Position numbers and translations under genes: made by a program. The notes under the pieces were generated by a model that had not been told where the DNA came from, searched no databases, and was given only the letters and a program-made list of their open reading frames with translations. From Cyclina sinensis (taxonomy: Eukaryota; Mollusca; Bivalvia; Venerida; Veneridae): 64,000 bases of DNA. Location of the stretch: assembly GCA_012932295.1 (NCBI GenBank), contig JAAONU010000014.1:34689977-34753976 (forward strand), read 5' to 3'. Shown here piece by piece: positions 20,517 through 30,759 of the stretch (the stretch's first letter is position 1; every line of letters begins with the position of its first letter).

Positions 20517-21291
20517 TAGGACATTTATTTTGTAAATAAATGCAAAGGATAAAGGTTTTGAGTATGAAGCCACGAATTCATTATTTGAGTGAAATTCAAA
20601 TGATAAGGATTCGTTAATCAAAGGTGAAGGTTTGATTAAAAAAAAGCTAAGCCGTTTTTAGAAAGCCGATGGTTAATCTTTTTTTTGTGTGGAAAAAAAG
20701 CCTTGAGCTGGTGCTTGTGATTTGCCTGGGAAATACTGTAGTCTGTCTGTCAGTCGAAGACTGAGGCTTGCAGACGACAAAATGAATCTTGAAATAATTC
20801 AGACGACATATGTAACTTGATGGACGCATGCAGGTCAACCAATCAGCTGATTGTTAATGTTGAAATGAACACTGTCAGGCAAACTAGAAATGTGCTTAGG
20901 CGAAGATGGATGGCGCTGCTAGTGGTCCCATTGTCTGAAAGTAGAACAATGTGCAAAACTAGTTCACGGATTGGGTAATATGCGGTATGATGCCATGCAG
21001 AATATAAACACACAAACGATAAAACAAACCGATAGTAATCTAAACCTGCGATATTCAGTAATGTTATGATCTGTTAGTAAACACACTTGTTAACTCGGAC
21101 TGAAATAATCATGACAGCAGAAACCAGGTTACATAAATGTACAAAAATGTCTCCTAATAAGTTTTTGGTCACACTTCTGGTTTCTGTTAGCACGGTAAAT
21201 GTATACAACAAAACTATATTATCCCTGAACCTGCTGAATTTTTGTAATAGATTTGTCCAGCTTTGAATTTGGAACAGTCCATTCAAAGTTT

Positions 21292-21424
21292 AAGGGATTT
21301 CAATATCAAAATACAAAAATGGAGCTACCAACAGTATAGAGCCTGGTCAGACTGCATGAAGGCTGGCCTGGCTCTATACTGGTGGCAAAGACTAATCACT
21401 TTCGGTTCCAGCAGGTTAAAGGTT
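21292..21424. repeat. Hairpin MITE-like repeat, exonised in the esterase
   Basis: Homologous to 5609-5745. Contains the inverted arms GTATAGAGCC and GGCTCTATAC around 21334-21381. It overlaps the 3' end of the last esterase exon and supplies its stop codon (21327-21325). Confidence 0.8.
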
Positions 21425-21622
21425 ATTCTTGAATTGTCAGTTACATTATTCGCTATACCTAACACCTGTTGTTGCAGCTTTGGCATGAGGTAATTCCAGA
21501 AGGAGCATTCTTTCGTCCTAAACCCGTCTCGTACTTGTGTTTTACCGTCCTGAGTAAAAACGATATGTTGCTCGGATTCTATCGTGAATTCTGGCCACTC
21601 GTCTGCATATGATTCAAGATTT
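21325..21622 (-). CDS. Esterase coding exon 3 (C-terminus, ends in repeat)
   Basis: The acceptor TTTGCTTTAG/AAATCT completes a Gly codon. The translation has WPEFTIESEQHIVFTQDG and KECSFWNYLMPKL, the normal end of the esterase domain. The last 30 or so residues (from about ITFNLLEPK to DQALYCW) and the stop codon lie inside the interspersed repeat at 21292-21424. No AChE T-type or GPI tail is present. Confidence 0.83.
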
Positions 21623-24221
21623 CTAAAGCAAAGAAACATTTACATATATGTAAACAATATGTAAGCATTCACATGTACGAAAAATGTAGCTGAGACCAAC
21701 AACGTTCATGTGAATTTAAATCACAAAATGTAACGAACACCTATAACCTACGAAACATAGCTAATTTCTTCAAGAACATGTGTATTTGTTATGTGTAGTG
21801 ACTTCATTCACTACTGTCTTAATCTTTAAAAAATATTACTTATTTCTAACGGAGTGGATATGAAAGACTTTACTATAGATAGGATAGATAACTCAAACGA
21901 CTTAAGCCGCAATCGGTTAAGGACAGAAAGGTTTTATGAGTTGCTCCCCTTTAAACGACAAAATTTAAACATGGGACAGGGAATCGTTCTTATTACACTG
22001 TCTCTGGTAGTGGCAATGATACAGTGTTTTAAGTGACCTGACTATTGCTACAGAAATGCTAGATATAGTTACAGTACACATTTCAGTTTTATTGTCTTCC
22101 ACGCCTTCTGACATCTAACGCCTTAATACGTTTCGACTGTTTCACTTCAAGGCAGACAATCAATACGCAAATAGTCATCAATAAGGTGTACAACAAATAT
22201 CAAACTTACCCAGTTTTTGCAAATGTTGAAAAATAGTCCATAACAATAGCACTGACATTGCGGTCAAGGTCGCTGTAGTCTAAATTAGGATTGAACGGTT
22301 GTCCGAGCAAAATCTCTATTTCATACCCATGAAGTACACCCATCCAGGATGGCCACGGATTGGCGGAGTGACGATAGTCAAATGAATAGACGTACGTTCG
22401 TCTGTCCAGCAGATTGACGTGATAGTGCGCAAGACTTCGCACAGAACATTTGAAATATAAATCTCCAACTGGAAACAAAGCAGAGCAATGGCTTGTGACT
22501 GAATGTAGAACCTAATTTTACAATTCATTGCAAAAATGTATATAAATCTAATACTTTTACTATCACAGGAGGTAAAGACAGTAATATATAAAGTCTTCGT
22601 ACCACATATATTTGTTAAATGTAAATCACCCACTAAAAGAATTACGCGTAAGTTTGTAGAAACATGCAAAACGAAGCAACTAACTACATTGTAAATACTT
22701 GCGTCTGAGTAACTCAACGTACGACATGCCAAAGATAAAATCAGCATAAAAATAAATTCAATTTTAAAAATAAACGATTTATAGAATAGCTGATGTCAAA
22801 ATTAAGATCTCTTTAAATATATATCTATATATGAAAAACTGAAATAATATGTTTAGTTTTTTAGTAAATACATAGTAAAATTTTAGTAAAAAATGTCATA
22901 GTTACCTAAGCTTTAAAAAATATGTTATGTGTTCATCAATCGAAAAATGACTGTATTATAATAAAAGTCGTAATACTCACTGAGGTCATCTAAAATATCA
23001 CGATGGCGCCCTCTAGCGGACGGTAAGACAGACGACTCATAAGTGTACAAGACTCCTTCTCTATCAAGGTCACCCAAACATCCCGCCTCTTTGCACACGG
23101 CCTTCAGAAATTGACTTCTGTTGATTGGGCTAGGATTCCGAATTGAGTCGGCAGGAAAAAGATCAGGATAAAAATAGAGCATGAAATATTCTCCTTCGTC
23201 TTTCGTATTTCCCTAGTAATATGTTACAATCTTTTATTTTCCCTGAGTCAAGTAATTTTGTTGGATGGTCAGTAAAGAACTCGCCATCAATTGTAGGACT
23301 AAAAGTACCAACATTTTTATTGTTCAGGTACCACTGCATATTTTCCAGTGTCATGGCATTTTCTTCGCGAAGGCACTTAATTAACTCCACTAGATTAGAA
23401 TCTGAGCAGTTCATTAATTTCCCAAATGCTTTTGCATGCTGTAGCAGATTCTCAGGAGTGTCCACTGCCCAGGGGCTGAGAGAGGTACCGCTGAGCATGA
23501 TTGCATTGTTGAAGTAAGGCCACGAAGAATTAGCTAATAAATGATGACTTACACTAGCCGCCCCTGCACTTTCACCAAAAAGTGTTATTTTACTTTTGTC
23601 ACCACCAAAACGTTCAATATTTTTATATATCCATATCATGGCGGCTTGTTGGTCTAGTAACCCCATATTTCCTGGAGCCTCTTCTGTCCCAGTAAACAGA
23701 AATCCGAGGACGCCAAGCCTGTATTGCATAGAAGCGACTATTACGCCTTGTTTGGCGGCCAAGTACCGACCATCATACACGTCTAAAGTAATTGTGCCGC
23801 CTGTAAAAGAACCACCATAAATCCAAATCATTGTAGTTTTAGAAATATTGTTTGTTCGAGGAACCCATAAATTGAGGTAAAGACAATCCTCACTTACTTT
23901 CGTGTTCGGATTCCACATTGTACTACCTATAAACGTTCCAAAGGTTGTATCCTTAGACTGAATACAGCTGTTAGGTGGCGTTTTTGTCTCTTTTACGTCG
24001 TTCCATTCGTCCATTGGTTGCGGGGCTTGAAACCGAAGATCTCCAACTGGCGGCTTTGCAAACGGTACTCCCAGGTATATGTCCACTGTGACGCCATCAA
24101 TGACGTCACTAAAACCTTCAATCTCACCATGAGTAGTTGTTATCCGTGATGCACTTGCTACGTTACCTGTAAGTATCGTAGCTATTAACACACCCGTTAC
24201 GGTCTGGATCCATCCCTTCAT
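21325..24221 (-). CDS. Cholinesterase-like secreted carboxylesterase, with a frameshift
   Basis: Alpha/beta-hydrolase of the carboxylesterase B/cholinesterase family, hydrolysing ester substrates outside the cell. Coding exons are 24221-22981, 22468-22210 and 21622-21325, about 598 residues if the frameshift at 23213-23211 is disregarded. A signal peptide ends near ASA (residues 1-24). The choline-site Trp of AChE is present (STMWNPN, W103), as are the nucleophile elbow GESAGAAS (S218), the acid in KDEGEY (about E342) and the catalytic His in GVLHGYEIE (about H460). The six Cys of the three conserved disulfides are recognisable. Oddities: IYGGSF replaces IYGGGF at the oxyanion hole (S138); the residues aligning with the AChE acyl-pocket Phe pair are Asn and Gly; and the C-terminus is repeat-derived. 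It could be a divergent cholinesterase or a broader esterase. TTTTAG just before the ATG suggests a 5'UTR intron. Confidence 0.85.
22210..22468 (-). CDS. Esterase coding exon 2 (catalytic His)
   Basis: The acceptor GTTTCCAG/TTGGAG completes the codon left by exon 1, and the donor is ACTGG/GTAAGT with two bases over. It reads GDLYFKCSVRSLAHYH, later PSWMGVLHGYEIEILLGQPF and ends STFAKTG. It matches the AChE C-terminal catalytic region (WMGxxHGYEIE) and contains one half of the last conserved disulfide. Confidence 0.87.
22981..24221 (-). CDS. Esterase coding exon 1 (contains a +1 frameshift)
   Basis: Starts at ATG 24221-24219 and ends at a CTCA/GTGAGT donor. At 23213-23211 a GGG, where GG would keep frame, shifts the reading frame. 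Upstream the frame gives SGKIKDCNILLG; downstream a different frame gives NTKDEGEYFMLYFYPDLFPA, the expected family continuation. It encodes the signal peptide, both halves of the oxyanion and choline site, the catalytic Ser and the catalytic Glu. The extra base sits in a short G run, so an assembly error is a real possibility. Confidence 0.85.
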
Positions 24222-24249
24222 TTTACCTAAAATTAAGAAAGTTCTTTAA

Positions 24250-25116
24250 CTAGCACGGTAAAATTGTAAATAACACATTTCACGACTTTACGTACAAAAA
24301 TAGCAGTAGGCCTAACATGGGTTGTCATCTGTAACCAATGACCTCGGGGTATCATTTGAAATTACACACTGTAAAGGTTCATTTGAATACCGCGTATTAT
24401 ATTTTGAAAGCGTATTATCGGAGGTCAGAACTCGACCTTACCTTGTTTCGTTGTAAAAAAAAAGAAATAAAAAGAAAAACAAATCTACGTCACCTATTTC
24501 ATATAAGTATATTTAAGGCAGATTTTTTTGTAAACCCTCTATGTGAGCTCAGGTATAATTCATTTTCAAAATAGTGAATGATAATATAAAAGCCACTCGA
24601 ACATGGGAGCTTTATAGTTTTTTTTTATATCTTAGAAATATCTAAAAATCTACACTGAAATTTTCCGGTGAACACTGAAGTGGATACTTGTTGAAGTATA
24701 CCTCAAACCTTTTTCGTCTAGTAGATAGGTTTGAGGTTTGAATACTTTCCAGACGCCTTTAAAACGAAATCAGAGCCATGTTTTAGTTTTGTAATTATTG
24801 ACAATAACTTTGTTCGTTTTGTTAATAACTTTTATCATTTCCAATTGTGTCATTTCAATCAATACCTCTGTATATCAATTTAACTGAATATCGTGTCAGA
24901 ATACCTGTTCTTGTTCAAAATCAATGGATCGTTTTTATATGGCCGAATGTAGTTTTTCATTTGATAAAAAAACACAACAATAAACAAGAACAAAATAATT
25001 TAAATAAAACAAATCGATGAAAAACAACAAAAAACCCATAAAAACAATCAAAGCCAAACCAGACAAAAGACAGAATGAGAGAACATAAGAACGAAGGGGG
25101 AAATGAAAGGAAGGTT
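24250..25116. other. Upstream flank of the esterase, nothing firm
   Basis: Likely contains the promoter and an untranslated first exon of the esterase on the minus strand, but no TATA box or donor could be placed confidently. Confidence 0.35.
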
Positions 25117-25239
25117 AAAACAAACAAACAAACAAACAAACAAGCAAGCAAGCAAACAAACAAACAAACAAACAAACAAACAAACAAACAAACAAACAAA
25201 ACAAAACAAAACAAAACAAACAAACAAACAAACAAACAA
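25117..25239 (+). repeat. (CAAA)n microsatellite
   Basis: About 120 bases of CAAA/CAAG tetranucleotide repeat with an (ACAAA) pentanucleotide stretch. Open frames on both strands here (KQTN and CLFV repeats) are artefacts of the repeat. Confidence 0.95.
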
Positions 25240-25664
25240 GAGACAACAACGACAAAATTCTTGTCAAATTAATACAAAACTTTATAAAAAAAACAGTTTA
25301 CATTACGCGGAATTCAACAACGCGCTTTATCTGTGCGTGTTCTGGTCAGTACCTAAGAAACCAAGAAACACTGATCGGAAGCTATAGAGGTAAATAAAAA
25401 TAGTTAGACTCTAATTTTATGTTTAGTCTATAGCTAAATGTCTTAAGACTTCACGCAAATATCTCTTTTTCTGATTAATATTTTCATGGTGAGTGACAAA
25501 CTGACACACGAGTCACTCCAAAATAACTTGATCTGATGGTTGAGGAATTTGTAATGAAAATTGTTTCTTTCTGTGCTTCTTTGCTTGTTAGCGTTTTTGT
25601 TTACTTTCTTCTGTCTTTGTGTCTTTGTATGCTTGCCTTCCTTCCTTCCTTCATTTCTTCTACT

Positions 25665-25713
25665 GTTGTTGTTTTTTTTGTTTGTTTCATTTTTCGCGAA
25701 AAAAAACAACAAC
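25665..25713. repeat. Perfect 15-bp inverted repeat in simple sequence
   Basis: GTTGTTGTTTTTTTT at 25665-25679 and its exact reverse complement at 25699-25713, separated by 19 bases that include TTTTTCGCG. Flanked by (CTTC)n. Confidence 0.85.
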
Positions 25714-26476
25714 AACAACAAAAACAAAAACACAATACCCCCCGCTAACATGTCTGATTGAGAAATCATTTTTTTTAAAAAAGGTATTTAGGTACAGAAC
25801 AGTTCGTGATAAAACAATTGAAATTCAAATGACTATACATGTATTTCATAACTGTAAACTGTAACTTTGTGTCAAAAGATAATTTTCTCATCTGTAAGAA
25901 TCAAATGAGTGCATGTTCCTATCTCTGCTTTCTATAAACCTTTTTCCAATGTAATAAATTTTGGACTATATAGGAGATAATCGATTTCTTTCACATGTCA
26001 TAATTTCTATATAGCACTTTTCTTCTACTCATAATTTAGCAAATTACTTAACCCTACATAATGTCATTATTTAAAATGACATTTTAACCTCACAATACAT
26101 GCAAACATGCAGAAAACTAACACAGACGTAATCTGTGAAATAACCTTTGCTCCTAGCCTGCATATTTGTTCGCAAGTCTTTATTCTCGAACAGACATTAA
26201 AACCTCGTCATTACCTAGACTTAAAAAAGTATTAACTCTCATATACGAATTCGACAAAGTATTCTGTTGGCCGCAGAAAGATGAATTATCCGATGAATAC
26301 GTTTGCAAGCCATTAAGTGTTCCTACGCTGTGACAGATTAAATCTCTCTTATGAACAAGTGGACAAGAAGGAATAAAACTGGATCAAAAGGCTATGTTGA
26401 AAAGAATGATCAATCTGTTTTAAAGTCCACTATAAAATCAAGCCGTTATAATAAATTGTCGCACATGTTTTTGTAT

Positions 26477-26572
26477 CATCATCATCATCGTCGTCATCAT
26501 CATCATCATCGTCGTCGTCATAATAATAATAATAATAAAAATAATAATAATAATCATCATCATCATCATCAT
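26477..26572 (+). repeat. CAT/CGT and AAT trinucleotide microsatellite
   Basis: Mixed (CAT)n, (CGT)n, (AAT)n and again (CAT)n. The open frame across it (poly-His/Asn) has no support outside the repeat. Confidence 0.9.
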
Positions 26573-26779
26573 GAATATAACAATAATGATAATAGAAAAG
26601 AATGGCTTATCTTATTAAAACCACCTTCATTAGAAGCAATCAGCATGGACACAAGTATTGCATTATGTACGTACATTAGACATTTTTTGAAAGAACACAA
26701 TCAATGTAACGGACAATGGTCCCTCCACATACTTGTGGTTCCTCCATGTACTTATAGTAGGGACATTGTGTTTTAATAA

Positions 26780-28190
26780 ATTGTAATGTTTTGTGTATGG
26801 CTCTTCAATCGTAAAGCAATTCACTGCAGAGCTCAATTTTTATTACCAATATTGTCCTAATGAAAAACATAAAGGATTTTTAAAAATTTATTAGGGTCTC
26901 CGTCTCCATGTAAATCACGGTCTCTTTTAAACAAATGTATATGTAGTTTAAAAATACTTATAATTAGATTATAATTAATTTACGTTGAAAATACATACTG
27001 CAGTGGATTCAGAAAAAAATCAGTTGATAAAAATGTATTAAGCGAAAAGCTTAAACAAACATTTCGACTGTATTCACGTTTCACTTCGTAGTTTGATATA
27101 TTAATATCATATCTCATTATCTTTTTTATATTTAAAGTCAAAATTAAATTAAATTACCTCAGCATAATGTTTATCTCAATTCCATTTCATTCTAACTGTG
27201 TTTAGCATCACAACTTTCCCATGTATAGAATGACTGTCTTCCTTACTTAACACATGAATGAAATTCGGTGTCTGCATCTTATGCAAAATAGACATTTTGA
27301 ATAAGACACAGACGTCGATAAGGCAAATTTCAGTATGCTTATGAATGTTATCTCACACTGGGAAAGACATGGCGATGCTTCTAGAAAAGCAATAAAATGA
27401 AAGCTCTGTCAGTTAAAAAGTCCTGCCTTAAGTCGCTCTCTTGAAATATTGACTTGACAAGTGGTGTGATATTCAACGTCTGCAGGCACAGACAATCGCT
27501 TATTTTGTGTTACTTGGATGACTGAATTAAGCACTTGGCGCAAAGTATAAGGTATTTTGGTACTATTTTTAGAGTCCTATATGTTAAGATAATTGATGAT
27601 TTGTTTAATTATCAACGTAAGACAAATGCAGAATAATCAACAGAGGAAATGCTTGATAGACAGAAACAAGGGAATAAATAAGGCGAACAATGAGGAATAA
27701 GAGACGTTCAGTAAGGTGTGTCAGTGAGAATCTAGTCTTCAAAACTTTGTAGCAATCTCGGGATGTGAATACTCATGTTTATGTTTAACCTTTCATGCAC
27801 TGGTGTAAAACATTGTCCTCATACACCAAACATCGTAGCATCAAAACAGACGGCGGCGGCTGTAACAGTTCTTGAAATACTATAATTCCTTACAAGTTTG
27901 AATCTATGATCCTTCTAGCGCATGGAAGAGCTTTCAGGTATAAAACTTTTAAAGTTTCAAAGTACTGCTAAACGCATTTGTGAATTGTCCTTGCTGACAA
28001 TACCACTAGCTTTCTGCTTCACTGTCTATCAAATATCTTCGTTGATCATCAAACATATGATTGTAACACGTACTGCAGAAGTTTTTCGAGGATTGCAGAT
28101 TCATTCGCATATAGTAGACCTAGGAGTGGAGTCAATATAATCGCATATACAAGAAAAAATGCTTTATATAACTATTTTACACTATTATGT
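26780..28190. other. Intergenic, nothing recognised
   Basis: AT-rich sequence without recognisable coding regions, RNA genes or repeats, apart from simple A/T-rich tracts. Confidence 0.45.
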
Positions 28191-28194
28191 AAGG

Positions 28195-28238
28195 TAGTGA
28201 CGTCAATTTACCATGCCTAAAAGTAGGGAGTGCGCGCC
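28195..28238 (-). repeat. Single inverted unit of the 43-bp minisatellite
   Basis: On the minus strand this reads as one array unit: GCGCGCACTCCCTAC, then TTAGGCATGGTAAATTGACG and TCAC. It lies about 170 bases before the forward array and includes TGACGTCA at 28198-28205. Confidence 0.8.
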
Positions 28239-28404
28239 ATGCAATACCTGACGAATTCTGCAGATATTTCACGGCTAGATATACTTACACAGTTTATCTG
28301 AAATGCACACAGTCGAAGAACAAAGAAATAAGTCGTGTTACTCTTTTTTCACGAATATTTGATTGGGTACTTTTCCAATATACCGTGCAGGATTTGTCAG
28401 AAAT

Positions 28405-28920
28405 AGCGAGGCGCGTGCCTCCTGACATTTACGCATGGTAAACCTACGTGACAGTGCGCGCCTCCTGACCTAAGACTGGTAAACTGACGTCACGGCGCGC
28501 GCTTTCTGACTTTGACGCATGATAAACTGACGTCACGGCATGCGCCTCCTGACCTTTACGCATGAAAAACTGACGTGAGGGTACGCGCTTTTTGACTTTT
28601 ATGCACGGTTAACTGACTTGACTGCGCACGCATCCTGACCTTTAGTCATGGAAAATTGACGTCTAGTAGCGCGTCTTCAGGCAATGGTAAACTGATGTCA
28701 TGGCGCAAGCTTCCTGACTTAACGCATTGTAAACTGACACCCCGGCGCGCGCTTCCTGAACTCTACGCATGGAAAACTGACGTCACGGCGCGATATTTCT
28801 GACTTAATGCATGGTTAACTGACGTCGCGATGTGCGCTTCCTGACTTTTAAGCATTGTAAAATGACGTTATAGCGAGCGCTTCCTGGCCTTTCTGCCAGC
28901 TGAACTGACCTCAGTACTAT
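28405..28920 (+). repeat. CpG-rich 43-bp minisatellite with CRE-type TGACGTCA motifs, about 12 units
   Basis: A CTGAC-type marker recurs at 28422, 28465, 28506, 28549, 28592, 28635, 28675, 28714, 28756, 28799, 28841 and 28884 (spacing 39-43, mostly 43). Each unit has GCGCGCGCTTCCTGAC, then TTTACGCATGGTAAACTGAC and GTCACG. Exact TGACGTCA occurs at 28485-28492, 28528-28535 and 28778-28785. The array is strongly CpG-rich within AT-rich surroundings. Units are diverged, with no coding frame and no spacer pattern of a CRISPR. Confidence 0.85.
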
Positions 28921-29996
28921 TGTTTCAGTATTTACAGCAATTTTTCTCGAACATATGATAATATTGCAATACCAGATCTAAAGCATTCGTATATCCCCGA
29001 CAAATCATAATGCAGATATATGTATTTTAAGTTTATCGTTAATATTTCACATTTACAGCAATACAGATTCACGGGTTGGAAATTCCCCGGTCGAAAGTTC
29101 TATTTGTGATGCACGAAAATGTCTTTGAAAGATACAAAACTATCTGATAGATTAAGACAGCATAGGTATAAAACTTGAAAATGATCCAAGAATCACTAAT
29201 TTGAACTCAAAACGAACCCAACAGTTACATGTAATTTACATGTAGCTCCATAGTCACTTTGATGAACTGAAAAATAGCATGACTCCACATATGTTAATTT
29301 TGAACTATTTTCAAGTACAAATTTACAACGTGAAACATACTGCCTACCTTGTATTGAGAATACGCCATATATCCATTTAATGTTCATGTAAACATTCTTT
29401 GCCCTCTCGTGCATAGCTTAACCTTGATTCACAAAAGAAGATGTCTTCCTGTTAACCAAGCTTAATAACTTTTACTTTGCACCCCGTTTCGTGAATTATA
29501 TTTGAAAATATCAACATATTCATACATATTTAAAGTTTTATTTACTTTGTATTTAAGGCCAATAACGTCATTCTGATATGTATGTTTCGTTATTCAAATA
29601 AAAGTCAATGTCCTGGCTCCAAATTAAACAAATAATCAACCCCATTAGAAAAGGTATAAAAACCAAGTTTTTAATTATTTTAATTTACGGTGACATTGCT
29701 CTAGTGGTACGTATAATTTAACTGAAACACGGAGTTCACATTTATGAAGTAATCTGACCTTGACCTTGGTGAAGTTCATGGTATGTGAAGTTATGGTCAA
29801 GTGTCACTTTGACCAACATATCTGTCATTCTGATACACTAACTCTACTACTCTACTTAAGGTCTCAGTTCATGATGAAAATGTCATTCCTAAATAGGTAC
29901 TAATTTTTCCACAAAGACCGCTAAAACGGAGCTCAGTTTCAAATCAATAAACAGTTTATAGTTCAGTGTGTTCAGTGAATACTGGCTAGTAGGAAA

Positions 29997-30226
29997 TTAA
30001 CCTATTTATGTTTAAAGGATTATGCCATCTTTATCAGTTGGACGAGTCCATTTTCAATTAAAAGGGTCTCTGGATTTTTTTCCCCAATCTTATTTTATTG
30101 GGTGAAGAAATTCCTTTATGCAAACAGCGAGGACCTTGAACAGACGACGCATATTGTATAGTCTGATCTGGTTCTGCACTGTTTGCCTATGTCTACTTTT
30201 AAAGACTCTAGGCATTAATGGGTCAA
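29997..30226 (+). mobile_element. MITE with TTAACC-type terminal inverted repeats, copy 2
   Basis: The same family as 19424-19634, in the same orientation. It starts TTAACCTATTTATG and ends AGGCATTAATGGGTCAA, with shared internal blocks GGATTATGCCATC, GAGTCCATTTTC, GTCTGATCTGG and CTGCACTGTTTGCC. About 230 bp. Confidence 0.72.
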
Positions 30227-30580
30227 ATTCATAGGTCCCCTTAAATGATAAATGGTTCCAGAATGAAGAGTAAATGTTAAAAATTAAATGGGTCAGAGTT
30301 AATGTCAGTACAGACGAATCATAATTATAGGTAGCATGTGTTAGATTATCCAAACATTGCACATTATACATTTCCTAGTGTATGTGCTAATTTAGATTTA
30401 AATTTGCTGAGTACAAACTTTTCATTAAAATAATTTACGTACAAAAGAGAAATATTGAAACCTGTTTTTGTAGCGCCATTTGGTTATTTGATGCAATAAT
30501 CAATTTATAATGAAAAAATGTTTTGGACGAAAGCATTTCAGCGACTGAAACTACTCGCAAAGTTAACCAATTTTCTACAA

Positions 30581-30750
30581 TGATTTATATTACCTCCGAC
30601 CGTATTAGCACAATGTACCTCCGACCGTATTCGCACAAATGATTTATATTACCTCCGTTTGTATTCGCACAATAATTTGTGTTACCTCCGTTCGTATTCG
30701 CACAATGATTTATGCTAACTTCGTCCGTATTCGCCAATGAATTATCTTAC
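30581..30750 (+). repeat. 33-bp minisatellite
   Basis: About five units starting at 30581, 30614 (short), 30640, 30673 and 30706. The unit is TGATTTATATTACCTCCG followed by [AT]CCGTATTCGCACAA, with few substitutions. Confidence 0.88.
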
Positions 30751-30759
30751 ATCAATATT

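Noticed and set aside
24957..25387. Open frames on both strands with KQTN or CLFV repeats
   Set aside because: Pure translation of the (CAAA)n microsatellite.
26351..26776. 141-codon frame with poly-His and poly-Asn
   Set aside because: The middle is a CAT/AAT microsatellite and the flanks lack splice or domain support.
28405..28920. CRISPR-like array
   Set aside because: Units are contiguous and diverged along their full length, without spacers, and the host is an animal.
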